64,000 nt of DNA, from contig NZ_BOPA01000016.1 in the NCBI RefSeq assembly GCF_016863515.1, positions 1 to 64,000 on the forward strand, read 5' to 3'. The translations under genes and the position numbers were made by a program. Below, one piece after another: positions 16,403 to 23,436 of this stretch. Each line of letters begins with the position of its first letter. The first letter of the stretch is position 1. Source of the DNA: Micromonospora gifhornensis. GTDB taxonomy: Bacteria; Actinomycetota; Actinomycetes; Mycobacteriales; Micromonosporaceae. The notes beneath the pieces were generated by a model, which worked only from the letters and a program-made list of their open reading frames with translations, ran no database searches and was not told where the DNA came from.

Positions 16403-18642
16403 GCCGACCGCCCGTCGGTGGCCAGCCGGCGGTAGACGCCGTCGGTGCCGATCAGTTCCGCATGGGTGCCGCGTTGCACGATCTCACCCCGTTCGAGCAC
16501 CAGGATCAGGTCGGCGTCCCGCACGGTCGAGATCCGGTGGGCGATGAACATGCAGGTGACCCCCCGTCGGCGAAGTGCTTCCAGGACCGCGAACTCGGTG
16601 GTCGCGTCGAGCGCGCTTGTCGCCTCGTCGAGCACCAGCAGCGGCGGGTCGGCCGCCAGCGCCCGGGCCAGTTCCAGGCGCTGCTGTTCCCCGCCGGAGA
16701 GGTTGCGGGCGTGTTCGTTGACCGCGCCGTGGTCCAGGCCACCACGCTGCTCGACCAGGCGGTCGATGCGGGCGTCGACCAGGGCGGCCCGCAGCCGCTC
16801 CTCGGGCAGGGTCGGATCCCACAGAGTCAGGTTGTCGCGCAGGTTGCCCTCGAAGAGTCGCAGCTGCTGCTCCACGTAGCCGATCGACGCGGCAAGCGTC
16901 CGGCGGGAGTAGCTCTCGCGGGGCCGGCCGTCGAGCAGCACCGCCCCGCTCCACGGTTCGGCCGCGCCGACGGCCAGCCTGGCCAGGGTCGACTTGCCGC
17001 TGCCGCTGACACCGACCAGGGCCACCCACTGGCCCGGCTCGACGGCGAACGAGATGTCCCGGACCAGCGGCGGGCGGTGCCGGTCGTAGCCGAAGCTGAC
17101 TCGGTCGAACTCAATGCGGCCGGAGAGCCGGGCCGGCTGGGCGGGTTCCGGCGGCGCGTCCGGTGCCAGCACGGTGGCACGGGCCGGATGCGGACTGGCG
17201 GCCAGGGCGTCGTCGATCACCGAGACGTGCACCCGGGTCACCTGGATCTCCGAGCCCAGCCCGACGAGCAGCCCGAGCGGGGCGAGCATCGCACCGCCCA
17301 CCAGTTGGGCGGTGAGCAGCGTACCGAGGTCGATGCGGCCGGCGGCGACGTCGTGCGCGCCGACCAACGCCAACCCGGCCAACGCGGCCGGGCCGACCGC
17401 CGCGCTGAGCGCCATCACCCCCAGCGTCGCCGAGGCCAGCGCGTTGGCGGCGTCCAGGGTCCGGCCGGCGGATCGCGCCCAGGAGGCGAAGAGCCACCGC
17501 TCGGCGCCGTCGGCCTTTACCGACTCGATCATCTTGAGTCCGCTGTGCGCGGTGCTGTCCCGCCGCAACTGCTCGAACAGCAGCCGCTGCTGGTGCGGGC
17601 CCGCCCGCCGTCGGACCACGTTCAGCAGCACGATCTGTGCCGCCATCGCCAACGACATCACCACCAGCAGCCGGGGTGCCAGACTGCCGATGAACAGCCC
17701 GTACCCGGCCACGGTCACCGCGGCGGCGGCGGGCAGCACCACCCGCTCGGACAGCGCGATGGCCAGGCCGTCGTTCATCTGGGTGCGATTGACCAGGCCG
17801 CTGAGGTGCCGGCGGTGGAAGAACTCGCCGGGCAGCCGCAGCAGCGCGGTCAGGTAGCGGCTGGAGAAGCGGGTGGCCATCGCCGCCAGCGCGGTGGCGA
17901 AGATCCGCTGCTGGGCCCATCCGGCCAGCGCGGCTAGCATCGCACCGCCGACCAGGATCGCCAGCAACGCCGGCCGCCAGGCCAGGTCGCCGAGAATCAG
18001 CACCCGGTTGAGCACAGCCCGCATGGTCAACGAGGCCAGCAGGGTGGGCACCGCGGCGACGCCGCCGAGCAGCGCCCCGGCGAGGATCATCGGCGCGTAC
18101 GGTCGGATGCGCTGCGCCACCGCGCGGGCGAACGGCCAGCGGTCACCGCCCGGCTCGAACTCCGGTGTCGGCGTGGCGACAAGTACCGGGCCGTTGGCTC
18201 GGGTGGCGAACTCGGCCGGGGTCAGCGGTAGCCGACCGACCGCCGGGTCGTTGATCCAGGCCCGACCGCGTCGGACGCCCTCCAGCACCGCGTAGTGCCG
18301 GCCGTCGAGGAACACCACCGCCGGCACCGGCACCCGGGCGGCCATGTCCAGGTCGGAGGTCTCGATCCAGCGTCCGGTGACCTTGAGTCCGTAGCCGGCG
18401 GCGGCCCGCGCGAATCCGGAGGCGGTCATCCCGTCCCGACCGACCCCGCAGCGGTCCCGCAGTTCGGCGAGCGGCACCCGTCGGCCGTGGTGGCTGAGGA
18501 TGATGCTCAGGCAGGCCGCACCGCAGTCGGCGTCCTCCATCTGCGGCGTCTCGACGGTGCGTACGGCCCGCTGCCGGCGTGGCTGCGGCTGCGGTTCCTC
18601 CGACGGTGGCGTCGTGGCCTGGCTGTCGGCGAGCACGACCAT
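16399..18642 (-). CDS. NHLM-type exporter with C39 leader peptidase domain
   Basis: A 747-aa peptidase-containing ABC transporter. The N-terminal C39 domain carries the catalytic Cys in MEDADCGAACLSIIL (about residue 40), the His in GRHYAVLEGV and the Asp in INDPAVGR. Six membrane helices follow, then the ATPase with Walker A LVGVSGSGKSTLARL, signature LSGGEQQRLELARAL and LLVLDEATSALD. Family members cut leaders, often after a double-Gly/Gly-Ala type site, while exporting the core. Precursors 1 and 2 have G/A-rich stretches (TTAGAA, AAGAAEG) that could be such sites. One-base-scale overlaps with both neighbours show co-translation. Confidence 0.92.
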   Translation of the reverse strand: MVVLADSQATTPPSEEPQPQPRRQRAVRTVETPQMEDADCGAACLSIILSHHGRRVPLAELRDRCGVGRDGMTASGFARAAAGYGLKVTGRWIETSDLDMAARVPVPAVVFLDGRHYAVLEGVRRGRAWINDPAVGRLPLTPAEFATRANGPVLVATPTPEFEPGGDRWPFARAVAQRIRPYAPMILAGALLGGVAAVPTLLASLTMRAVLNRVLILGDLAWRPALLAILVGGAMLAALAGWAQQRIFATALAAMATRFSSRYLTALLRLPGEFFHRRHLSGLVNRTQMNDGLAIALSERVVLPAAAAVTVAGYGLFIGSLAPRLLVVMSLAMAAQIVLLNVVRRRAGPHQQRLLFEQLRRDSTAHSGLKMIESVKADGAERWLFASWARSAGRTLDAANALASATLGVMALSAAVGPAALAGLALVGAHDVAAGRIDLGTLLTAQLVGGAMLAPLGLLVGLGSEIQVTRVHVSVIDDALAASPHPARATVLAPDAPPEPAQPARLSGRIEFDRVSFGYDRHRPPLVRDISFAVEPGQWVALVGVSGSGKSTLARLAVGAAEPWSGAVLLDGRPRESYSRRTLAASIGYVEQQLRLFEGNLRDNLTLWDPTLPEERLRAALVDARIDRLVEQRGGLDHGAVNEHARNLSGGEQQRLELARALAADPPLLVLDEATSALDATTEFAVLEALRRRGVTCMFIAHRISTVRDADLILVLERGEIVQRGTHAELIGTDGVYRRLATDGRSA

Positions 18643-19346
18643 CAGCGACCACCTCCGAGCAGCACGTCGACGGGCCGTTCGGCACCGACGATGAGGTCCA
18701 GCCGGATCGGGGTCAGGGTGGCGCCCGGCCAGGCCGACACCCCGAGGTCGACAAGGACCGGCCGGACCAGCCGCTCGTCGTCGTGTCCGGGCAGTCGCGC
18801 GATGCCGTACCGGCCGGCGAGATCGGCCGTGCTCAGCGGGTACGCCTCGACATGGGTGACGGTGCCGGTCAGGCCCGCGCCGCGGACCTGCGTCCCGGCC
18901 GGGACGGCGGCCGGCTGACCGGCGTCGAGCAGCAACAGCGCGGACAGCCGCTCATCGGCGCGGTCGACGACGCCGAGGGTGGCACCGCCCTTGACCTGCG
19001 TGCCGGGGCGGGCGGTCAGGGTGGTGAGGATCCCGGCCACCGGGCTGGTCACCGTCACCGCATCGTCGTCGTCCCCGCCGTGCAGGGTCAGCAGCACCTC
19101 TCCGGCCGCGACCGGCCGGCCGACGACCGCGCTGACCGACGCGACCGTGGCCGAGGCCGGTGCGGTCACCAGGGCCGGACCCGCACCGGCCAGCAGGATG
19201 CCGTCCAGCGACACCGTCGACTCGATCCGGGCGACCACGGCCCACGTCGTGCCGGCGCCGAGCGCCAGCAGCACGGCCGCCAGCAGGGCCCAGCTACGCC
19301 GAGTGGTCAGGCGTACGACGTCGTCCAATTCACCGGCTCGTGGCAT
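18642..19346 (-). CDS. HlyD/NHLM secretion-family membrane-anchored adaptor
   Basis: A 234-aa protein with a short cytoplasmic N-terminus, one membrane helix (residues 20-40, SWALLAAVLLALGAGTTWAV) and an extracytoplasmic beta-rich body with two lipoyl/barrel-sandwich-like segments (around VTAPASATVASVSAVVGRPV and VTSPVAGILTTLTARPGTQV). This is the form of the HlyD-like subunit of NHLM exporters. It is shorter than Gram-negative HlyD proteins, as expected for a Gram-positive host. It overlaps the P450 stop by 17 bp and the exporter start by 3 bases. Confidence 0.82.
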   Translation of the reverse strand: MPRAGELDDVVRLTTRRSWALLAAVLLALGAGTTWAVVARIESTVSLDGILLAGAGPALVTAPASATVASVSAVVGRPVAAGEVLLTLHGGDDDDAVTVTSPVAGILTTLTARPGTQVKGGATLGVVDRADERLSALLLLDAGQPAAVPAGTQVRGAGLTGTVTHVEAYPLSTADLAGRYGIARLPGHDDERLVRPVLVDLGVSAWPGATLTPIRLDLIVGAERPVDVLLGGGR

Positions 19347-20580
19347 GGAGCCTCGCCTCCGCTCGCCTCGACAGGGGCTCGCCGGCCGGCGTGACCGTCA
19401 CCGGCAGCGAGTCGTACGTGTTCAGGGCGGCGGTGTGCCGCCGCCGGGCCGGACCGGGTCCCGCCCGCAGGTGCTCGTACGCAGCCAGTTGTCGCAGCAC
19501 CTCGGCGGCCTGGACCCGGGCCATGGCCGCGCCGAGACAGTGATGCGGCCCCCGCCCGAACGCGAGATGACGACCGGCACGGCCGGCCCGGAACTCGTCG
19601 GGATGCGCGAAGACGGCCGGGTCCCGGTTGGCCACCGCCCAGAGCAGGAACACCGGATCGTTGGCCTCGATCACCTGACCATCCACCTCGATCGGTGCGA
19701 GCGCCCGCCGGGCGGCCAGCCACACCGGGCTATCGAGGCGCAGGCACTCGTCGACCACCTCCGGGGCGTGGTCGGGCTCCCGGCGCAGCCGTGCGGCCAG
19801 CTCCGGGCGGCGCAGCAGCTGCGCCACACAGATCGAGATGGCTGCGGTGGCCGTCTCCAGACCGTTGATGAACAGCAGCACCACGAACGAGACGAACTCG
19901 TCGTGGCTGAGCCGGGCATCGGCGCCCTGGGCGGCGTCGAACAGTTCCGCGACGAGGTCACCGCCGCGATCGCGGCGGTGCGCGGCGAGATCGTCGATGA
20001 ACCGGGTCATCTCGTCGACCTGGCGATGCACCTCGGCCAGCTGGTCGGCGGACTGACCGAAGCGGAACAGTTGGCCGGTCAGGGTCCGGGCCCACGCGTC
20101 GACCCGGGACCAGTGCTCGGTCGGCAGGTCGAGCAGCCGGCAGGTGGTGAGCACGGGCAGCCGCTCGGCGATCGCCAGCACCACGTCGAACTCTGCGTCG
20201 CCGGCCTGCGCGACCAGGTCGGCGACGAGGTCGCGGACGGTCTGTTCGAGGGCGTTGGTGCGGCGGGCACTGAACGCCCCGGACACGAGCTGCCGCAGCC
20301 GCCGGTGGGCCGCACCGTCGCGGAAGCTGAGCATCCGACCGAAGATCGACTCCAGTCGTTCCGACTGGGTCAGGGGCAACGGCGGGTCGCCGGCCCGCGG
20401 GTCGATCACCAGTCGCGGGTCACCGGCCAACCTCGACACCTGCTGGTAGCCCGACACCAGCCACAACCCGGCGGTACGCAGAACAGGCGCCTCGGCGTGC
20501 AGGCGCCGGTAGAGGGTCGGGTCGTCGCGGGTGGACGGGTCGAGCAGCAGCGCGTGCCCTGCCGAGGGCAGCCCGGACAT
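19330..20580 (-). CDS. Cytochrome P450 of the RiPP cluster
   Basis: A 416-aa soluble bacterial P450. The I-helix region reads LFINGLETATAAI (E-T pair kept, the usual Ala-Gly before it replaced by N-G), the K-helix ExxR is in DECLRLD, and the heme loop is FGRGPHHCLGAAMAR with the axial Cys. It starts at ATG 20580, 5 bp after the precursor-3 stop, so it is tightly coupled to that gene. In RiPP clusters P450s hydroxylate residues or form aryl cross-links. The Trp, Phe and Cys of precursor 3 (CFCLGTFCW) are obvious possible targets, but the reaction cannot be told from sequence. An NAD(P)H reductase partner is not present nearby. Confidence 0.92.
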   Translation of the reverse strand: MSGLPSAGHALLLDPSTRDDPTLYRRLHAEAPVLRTAGLWLVSGYQQVSRLAGDPRLVIDPRAGDPPLPLTQSERLESIFGRMLSFRDGAAHRRLRQLVSGAFSARRTNALEQTVRDLVADLVAQAGDAEFDVVLAIAERLPVLTTCRLLDLPTEHWSRVDAWARTLTGQLFRFGQSADQLAEVHRQVDEMTRFIDDLAAHRRDRGGDLVAELFDAAQGADARLSHDEFVSFVVLLFINGLETATAAISICVAQLLRRPELAARLRREPDHAPEVVDECLRLDSPVWLAARRALAPIEVDGQVIEANDPVFLLWAVANRDPAVFAHPDEFRAGRAGRHLAFGRGPHHCLGAAMARVQAAEVLRQLAAYEHLRAGPGPARRRHTAALNTYDSLPVTVTPAGEPLSRRAEARLHATSR

Positions 20581-20585
20581 CGGTG

Positions 20586-20783
20586 TTACTCCGGCAACGG
20601 CGTGCCGACCCAGCAGAACGTGCCGAGGCAGAAGCACGGAACCGGCTCGGTCGGCTCGGTGGCCAGGTTCTCCACCCGTAGCAGGTCCTGCGGGGCCCCG
20701 GCCTCACCGTCGAGCCAGGAGGCCGCGAGCGCGGCGGCCCGCGCACGGATCACGCTGATGCTGTCTGCTCCGAAGTCGCGCAT
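20586..20783 (-). CDS. Putative RiPP precursor peptide 3, Cys-containing core
   Basis: A 65-aa peptide with no NHLP similarity. A helical Ala/Arg-rich leader (SVIRARAAALAASWLDG) is followed by an acidic segment (LLRVENLATEPTEP) and the C-terminal core VPCFCLGTFCWVGTPLPE, with Cys at 50, 52 and 57 and Thr at 55 and 61. The Cys spacing suits thiazole formation by the YcaO/SagB pair. AGGAGA lies 6 bp before ATG 20783. It is the first gene of the 15-kb biosynthetic operon and is followed at once by the P450. I did not recognise a named family. It could in principle be a non-precursor small protein, but position, size and core composition argue against that. Confidence 0.75.
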   Translation of the reverse strand: MRDFGADSISVIRARAAALAASWLDGEAGAPQDLLRVENLATEPTEPVPCFCLGTFCWVGTPLPE

Positions 20784-20849
20784 GTCGTCTCTCCTGAAGT
20801 GGCGCATCGTGGTTCATGCACGGGCGAGCAATTCCGGCTAGGATGAAGC

Positions 20850-20880
20850 CAGCTGTGGGTATCTGGACTACCCACAGCTG
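20850..20880 (-). promoter_or_regulatory. Perfect 12-bp inverted repeat with TCTGGAC loop upstream of precursor 3
   Basis: Arms CAGCTGTGGGTA and TACCCACAGCTG are perfectly complementary around TCTGGAC, 67-97 bp upstream of the precursor-3 ATG. The same loop with different paired arms lies upstream of precursor 2 (3455-3477). It could be a leader RNA hairpin or a protein operator. On the plus strand it is followed by TTT, but no plus-strand gene ends here, so a terminator role is unlikely. Confidence 0.75.
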
Positions 20881-21019
20881 TTTCGTGTCGGCTGTCCCGC
20901 GTGAACGGGCAGCCCGTCCTCACCCGACTGCTCTCCGTGCCACTGTCGGCTCGGCTGCGTTGCGGATCAGTTTTCCCGCACCCCCTCACCAGCGGTAGGG
21001 CACCGCGCACCTCCCACCC

Positions 21020-21033
21020 ATGACACTTGTCAT
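21020..21033. promoter_or_regulatory. 14-bp perfect palindrome, putative regulator site upstream of precursor 3
   Basis: ATGACACTTGTCAT is a palindrome with ATGACA/TGTCAT arms, 237 bp upstream of the precursor-3 ATG. Its complement differs by one base from the site at 3614-3627. The distance to the next hairpin is about 140 bp in both places. A target of one of the two NarL-type response regulators is the simplest reading. Confidence 0.55.
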
Positions 21034-21061
21034 CCCCCACCCCACCCCACCCACTCATCCC

Positions 21062-21136
21062 CGCCGATCTTGCACTTCCCGTCGCGACATAAGCCGCAAA
21101 AGCCACGTATCGGCGACCACAAGTGCAAGATCGGCG
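21062..21136. repeat. Intergenic hairpin repeat, copy B
   Basis: Perfect 16-bp stem CGCCGATCTTGCACTT (21062-21077) with its complement (21121-21136). The loop includes CATAAGCCGCAAAAGCC and CGTATCGGCGAC, nearly as in copy A. A strongly G-rich tract follows. Same orientation as copy A. Confidence 0.88.
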
Positions 21137-21178
21137 CGGGGGAGGGGGTGGGGTGGGGTGGGGGCGGCCTAGGGTGGG

Positions 21179-22063
21179 GTGGTGGGGGGTTCGGTGCAGC
21201 GTTCGACGACGGTGGCACGCCTTGGTTCGGGGGCGGTGGAGTACCGGTTGGATCGGAGGGGCGACACCGTCGTGGTGGTTCTGCACGGTGGGCATCTACG
21301 GGCCGGGCTGGTCTGGGACGAGACCGTGTTCGTCGACGCGGGGATCACCGTGTTGGCGCCGTCGCGTCCCGGCTACGGGCGGACCCCGCTGTCGACAGGT
21401 ACGACCAGAGCGGGGTTCGCCGACGTCACCGCCGAACTCTGCCGGCACCTCGGGATCGACAAGGTCGCGGCCGTGCTCGGCATCTCCGCCGGCGGCCCGA
21501 CTGCGATGACCGTCGCTGCCCGCCACCCTGGCCTGGTCGAGCGGCTGATCCTCCAGTGTTCCCAGGGCCCGCACTGGCCGAGGCGTCGTGAGCGGTTACT
21601 GGCGAACCTGATCTTCTCACCGGCTGCCGAGCGGCTGACCTGGGGTAGCCTGCGCGGGCTGCTGCGTCGTGCACCGGACACCGGCCTGCGGATGCTGCTC
21701 GGCGGGCTGTCCACCGTGCCGCCCCGGCAGTTGCTCGCGGGCATGTGGCCCGAGCATCGCGCCACGTTGATCGCCCTGTTCTCGGCGATGCGCTCCGGTG
21801 CGGGCTTCCGTCAGGACCTGCGACCCTACACCGACGTCACCGCCGAGATCGGGCAGCCGACACTGGTGATCGCCAGCCGGCACGACGGTGCCGTCTCCTT
21901 CGACGACGCCGAGCACCTGGCCACCGCGATCCGTCGGGCCGAACTGGTCGAGAGCCGGTCCGACAGTCACTTCCTCGAACTCGGCGCGGACTGGCCCGCC
22001 ATCTCCGAGGCCATCCGTGTCTTCCTGACCTCCGAGCCGCGCGATTTCGCAGCGCGCGGCTGA
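21179..22063 (+). CDS. Alpha/beta hydrolase
   Basis: A 294-aa cytoplasmic alpha/beta-hydrolase fold protein. The oxyanion region is VVLHGGHLRAG (about residues 33-43), the nucleophile elbow is LGISAGGPTA (Ser near 105), and the later acid and His are consistent with SRHDGAVSF (Asp near 235) and SDSHFLELG (His near 263). Substrate unknown; the fold covers esterases, haloperoxidase-like and epoxide-type enzymes. The start is uncertain because the upstream tract is G-rich. The 3' end, including the stop, forms a hairpin. It is not coupled to the PadR gene 79 bp downstream. Confidence 0.8.
   Translation: MVGGSVQRSTTVARLGSGAVEYRLDRRGDTVVVVLHGGHLRAGLVWDETVFVDAGITVLAPSRPGYGRTPLSTGTTRAGFADVTAELCRHLGIDKVAAVLGISAGGPTAMTVAARHPGLVERLILQCSQGPHWPRRRERLLANLIFSPAAERLTWGSLRGLLRRAPDTGLRMLLGGLSTVPPRQLLAGMWPEHRATLIALFSAMRSGAGFRQDLRPYTDVTAEIGQPTLVIASRHDGAVSFDDAEHLATAIRRAELVESRSDSHFLELGADWPAISEAIRVFLTSEPRDFAARG
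22035..22061 (+). terminator. Hairpin overlapping the hydrolase stop codon
   Basis: AGCCGCGCG (22035-22043) pairs with CGCGCGGCT (22053-22061) around a 9-nt loop, reaching the first base of the TGA stop. It could act as a terminator or as 3' mRNA protection. There is no T-run. Confidence 0.4.
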
Positions 22064-22113
22064 CTCCGGCAAACCAGCTTCCTCAGGTGTCGATTGGGGG
22101 CAGGGTTGACCGG

Positions 22114-22136
22114 CACTATTCCCACAAGGAATAGTG
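22114..22136. promoter_or_regulatory. Inverted repeat at the PadR start, probable autoregulatory operator
   Basis: CACTATTCC and GGAATAGTG are perfect 9-bp arms around CACAA, ending 5 bp before the PadR ATG and covering its AAGGA ribosome site. Position and symmetry fit repression of the PadR/ABC operon by PadR itself. Confidence 0.75.
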
Positions 22137-22141
22137 GGGTG

Positions 22142-22684
22142 ATGTCGACCGCACATGTGCTGCTTGGTGTCCTTGCCGCTCAGGGGGTCAGCCATGGTTA
22201 TGAGCTCAAGCACGAGCACGACCGCAGGCTGCTCGGGGTCAGGCCGTTGGCTTTCGGGCAGCTGTACACGACGTTGGCCCGGATGCTGCGCGACGGGTAC
22301 ATCGTGGAAGCGGCCCACCAGCGCGTCGGTGGGCCGGATCGGGTGGCCTACCGGCTCACGCCGGAGGGCATGACCGCGCTGGACGGGTGGCTGAGTCGGG
22401 CCGTACCGCCCGCGGTGCATGTGTCGGGCGAGTTGTTCGTCAAGGTCATCGTCGCGTTGCTCGCCACCCCGGACGAGGTGACCGCCCGGTCGTACCTGGC
22501 CGCGCAGCGCGCCGCCCACCTGGCCCGGATGCGGGAGTTGACCGCCGTCAAGACCGGTGGCAGCGCCTCGGTGACGGAACTGGCCGCCGCCGACTACCTG
22601 CTCAATCACCTCGATGCCGACCTGCGCTGGATGGCGACCACGTTGGACCGGATCGGTCAGCTTCGCTCGGAGGTACGGTCATGA
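22142..22684 (+). CDS. PadR-family transcriptional regulator
   Basis: A 180-aa regulator. The N-terminal winged helix reads STAHVLLGVLAAQGVSHGYEL, then FGQLYTTLARMLRDGYI and GPDRVAYRLTPEG; the C-terminal part (residues 80-180) is helical as in PadR-s2 dimerization domains. ATG 22142 is preferred over an upstream ATG because the 9-bp inverted repeat and the ribosome site lie directly before it. It overlaps the ABC ATPase gene by 4 bp (ATGA), so it is the first gene of the transporter operon and very likely its repressor. Confidence 0.9.
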   Translation: MSTAHVLLGVLAAQGVSHGYELKHEHDRRLLGVRPLAFGQLYTTLARMLRDGYIVEAAHQRVGGPDRVAYRLTPEGMTALDGWLSRAVPPAVHVSGELFVKVIVALLATPDEVTARSYLAAQRAAHLARMRELTAVKTGGSASVTELAAADYLLNHLDADLRWMATTLDRIGQLRSEVRS

Positions 22685-23436
22685 GCGCACCGATTCTGCA
22701 CGCCGAGCACATGGAGAAGTGGTACGGGCCGACCGCAGCCCTACGCGACGTGTCGGTGAGCATCGACAAGGGCGAGATCGTGGCGGTCACCGGCCCGAGT
22801 GGCTGTGGCAAGTCGACGTTGCTGCACTGCCTGTCCGGCATCCTGGCTCCGCAGCGGGGCAGCGTGCGGTTCCAGGGGCGGGAGATCGGCACCGCCGGCG
22901 AGGCGGAGCGCTCCCGGTTGCGTCGTACCGTCTTCGGGGTGCTCTTCCAGTTCGGTCAGGTCGTGCCGGAACTGACCGGGATCGAGAACGTGACCCTGCC
23001 GCTGCAACTCGGCGGCCTCGGCTACCGGGACGCCGCGGTACGAGCACGGGCGCTGCTCGACCGGCTGGGCGTGGGTGACCTGGCCGGTAAGCGGCCCGGC
23101 GAGATGTCCGGCGGTCAACAGCAGCGGGTGGCGTTGGCCCGTGCTCTGGTCACCGAACCGCAGGTGCTCTTCGCCGACGAACCGACCGGGGCGCTGGACA
23201 GCCTCGCCGGTGAGCAGGTGATGGTGGAGCTGGTCCGGCTGGCCCGTGAGCACGGCACGACGGTGCTGGTGGTGACCCACAACGCGCAGGTGGCCGCGTA
23301 CGCGGACCGAGAGATCACCATGCGCGACGGCCGCGTGGACAGCGACGGCCGCAGCGACAACTACGGCCGGGACAACAGCAGCGACGGTCGGGGCGACGGT
23401 GACCATCGGGTCGTGCTCCGCGGGGAGGTGCGGTGA
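22681..23436 (+). CDS. ABC transporter ATP-binding protein (MacB/LolD-like)
   Basis: A 251-aa ATPase that pairs with FtsX-type permeases. Walker A is VTGPSGCGKSTLLHC, the signature MSGGQQQRVALARAL, Walker B VLFADEPTGALD and the switch His in VVTHNAQVA. After the ATPase core there is a short low-complexity tail rich in Asp, Gly and Arg (DSDGRSDNYGRDNSSDGRG), not needed by the family. Overlaps of 4 bp on both sides tie it to PadR and to the permease. Confidence 0.93.
   Translation: MSAPILHAEHMEKWYGPTAALRDVSVSIDKGEIVAVTGPSGCGKSTLLHCLSGILAPQRGSVRFQGREIGTAGEAERSRLRRTVFGVLFQFGQVVPELTGIENVTLPLQLGGLGYRDAAVRARALLDRLGVGDLAGKRPGEMSGGQQQRVALARALVTEPQVLFADEPTGALDSLAGEQVMVELVRLAREHGTTVLVVTHNAQVAAYADREITMRDGRVDSDGRSDNYGRDNSSDGRGDGDHRVVLRGEVR

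Larger units (their letters stand above)
20784..21178. other. Intergenic region holding the RiPP operon promoter and a hairpin repeat
   Basis: A 395-bp gene-free stretch between divergent genes. It holds the TCTGGAC hairpin (20850-20880), a CTGCTCTCCG box (20928-20937) also found at 3534-3543, the palindrome 21020-21033, hairpin repeat copy B (21062-21136) and a G-rich tract to 21190. I see no convincing -10/-35 pair. Confidence 0.7.

Noticed and set aside
20850..20880. Hairpin followed by TTT as a plus-strand terminator
   Set aside because: No plus-strand gene ends upstream of it, and the matching loop upstream of precursor 2 argues for a leader or operator role.
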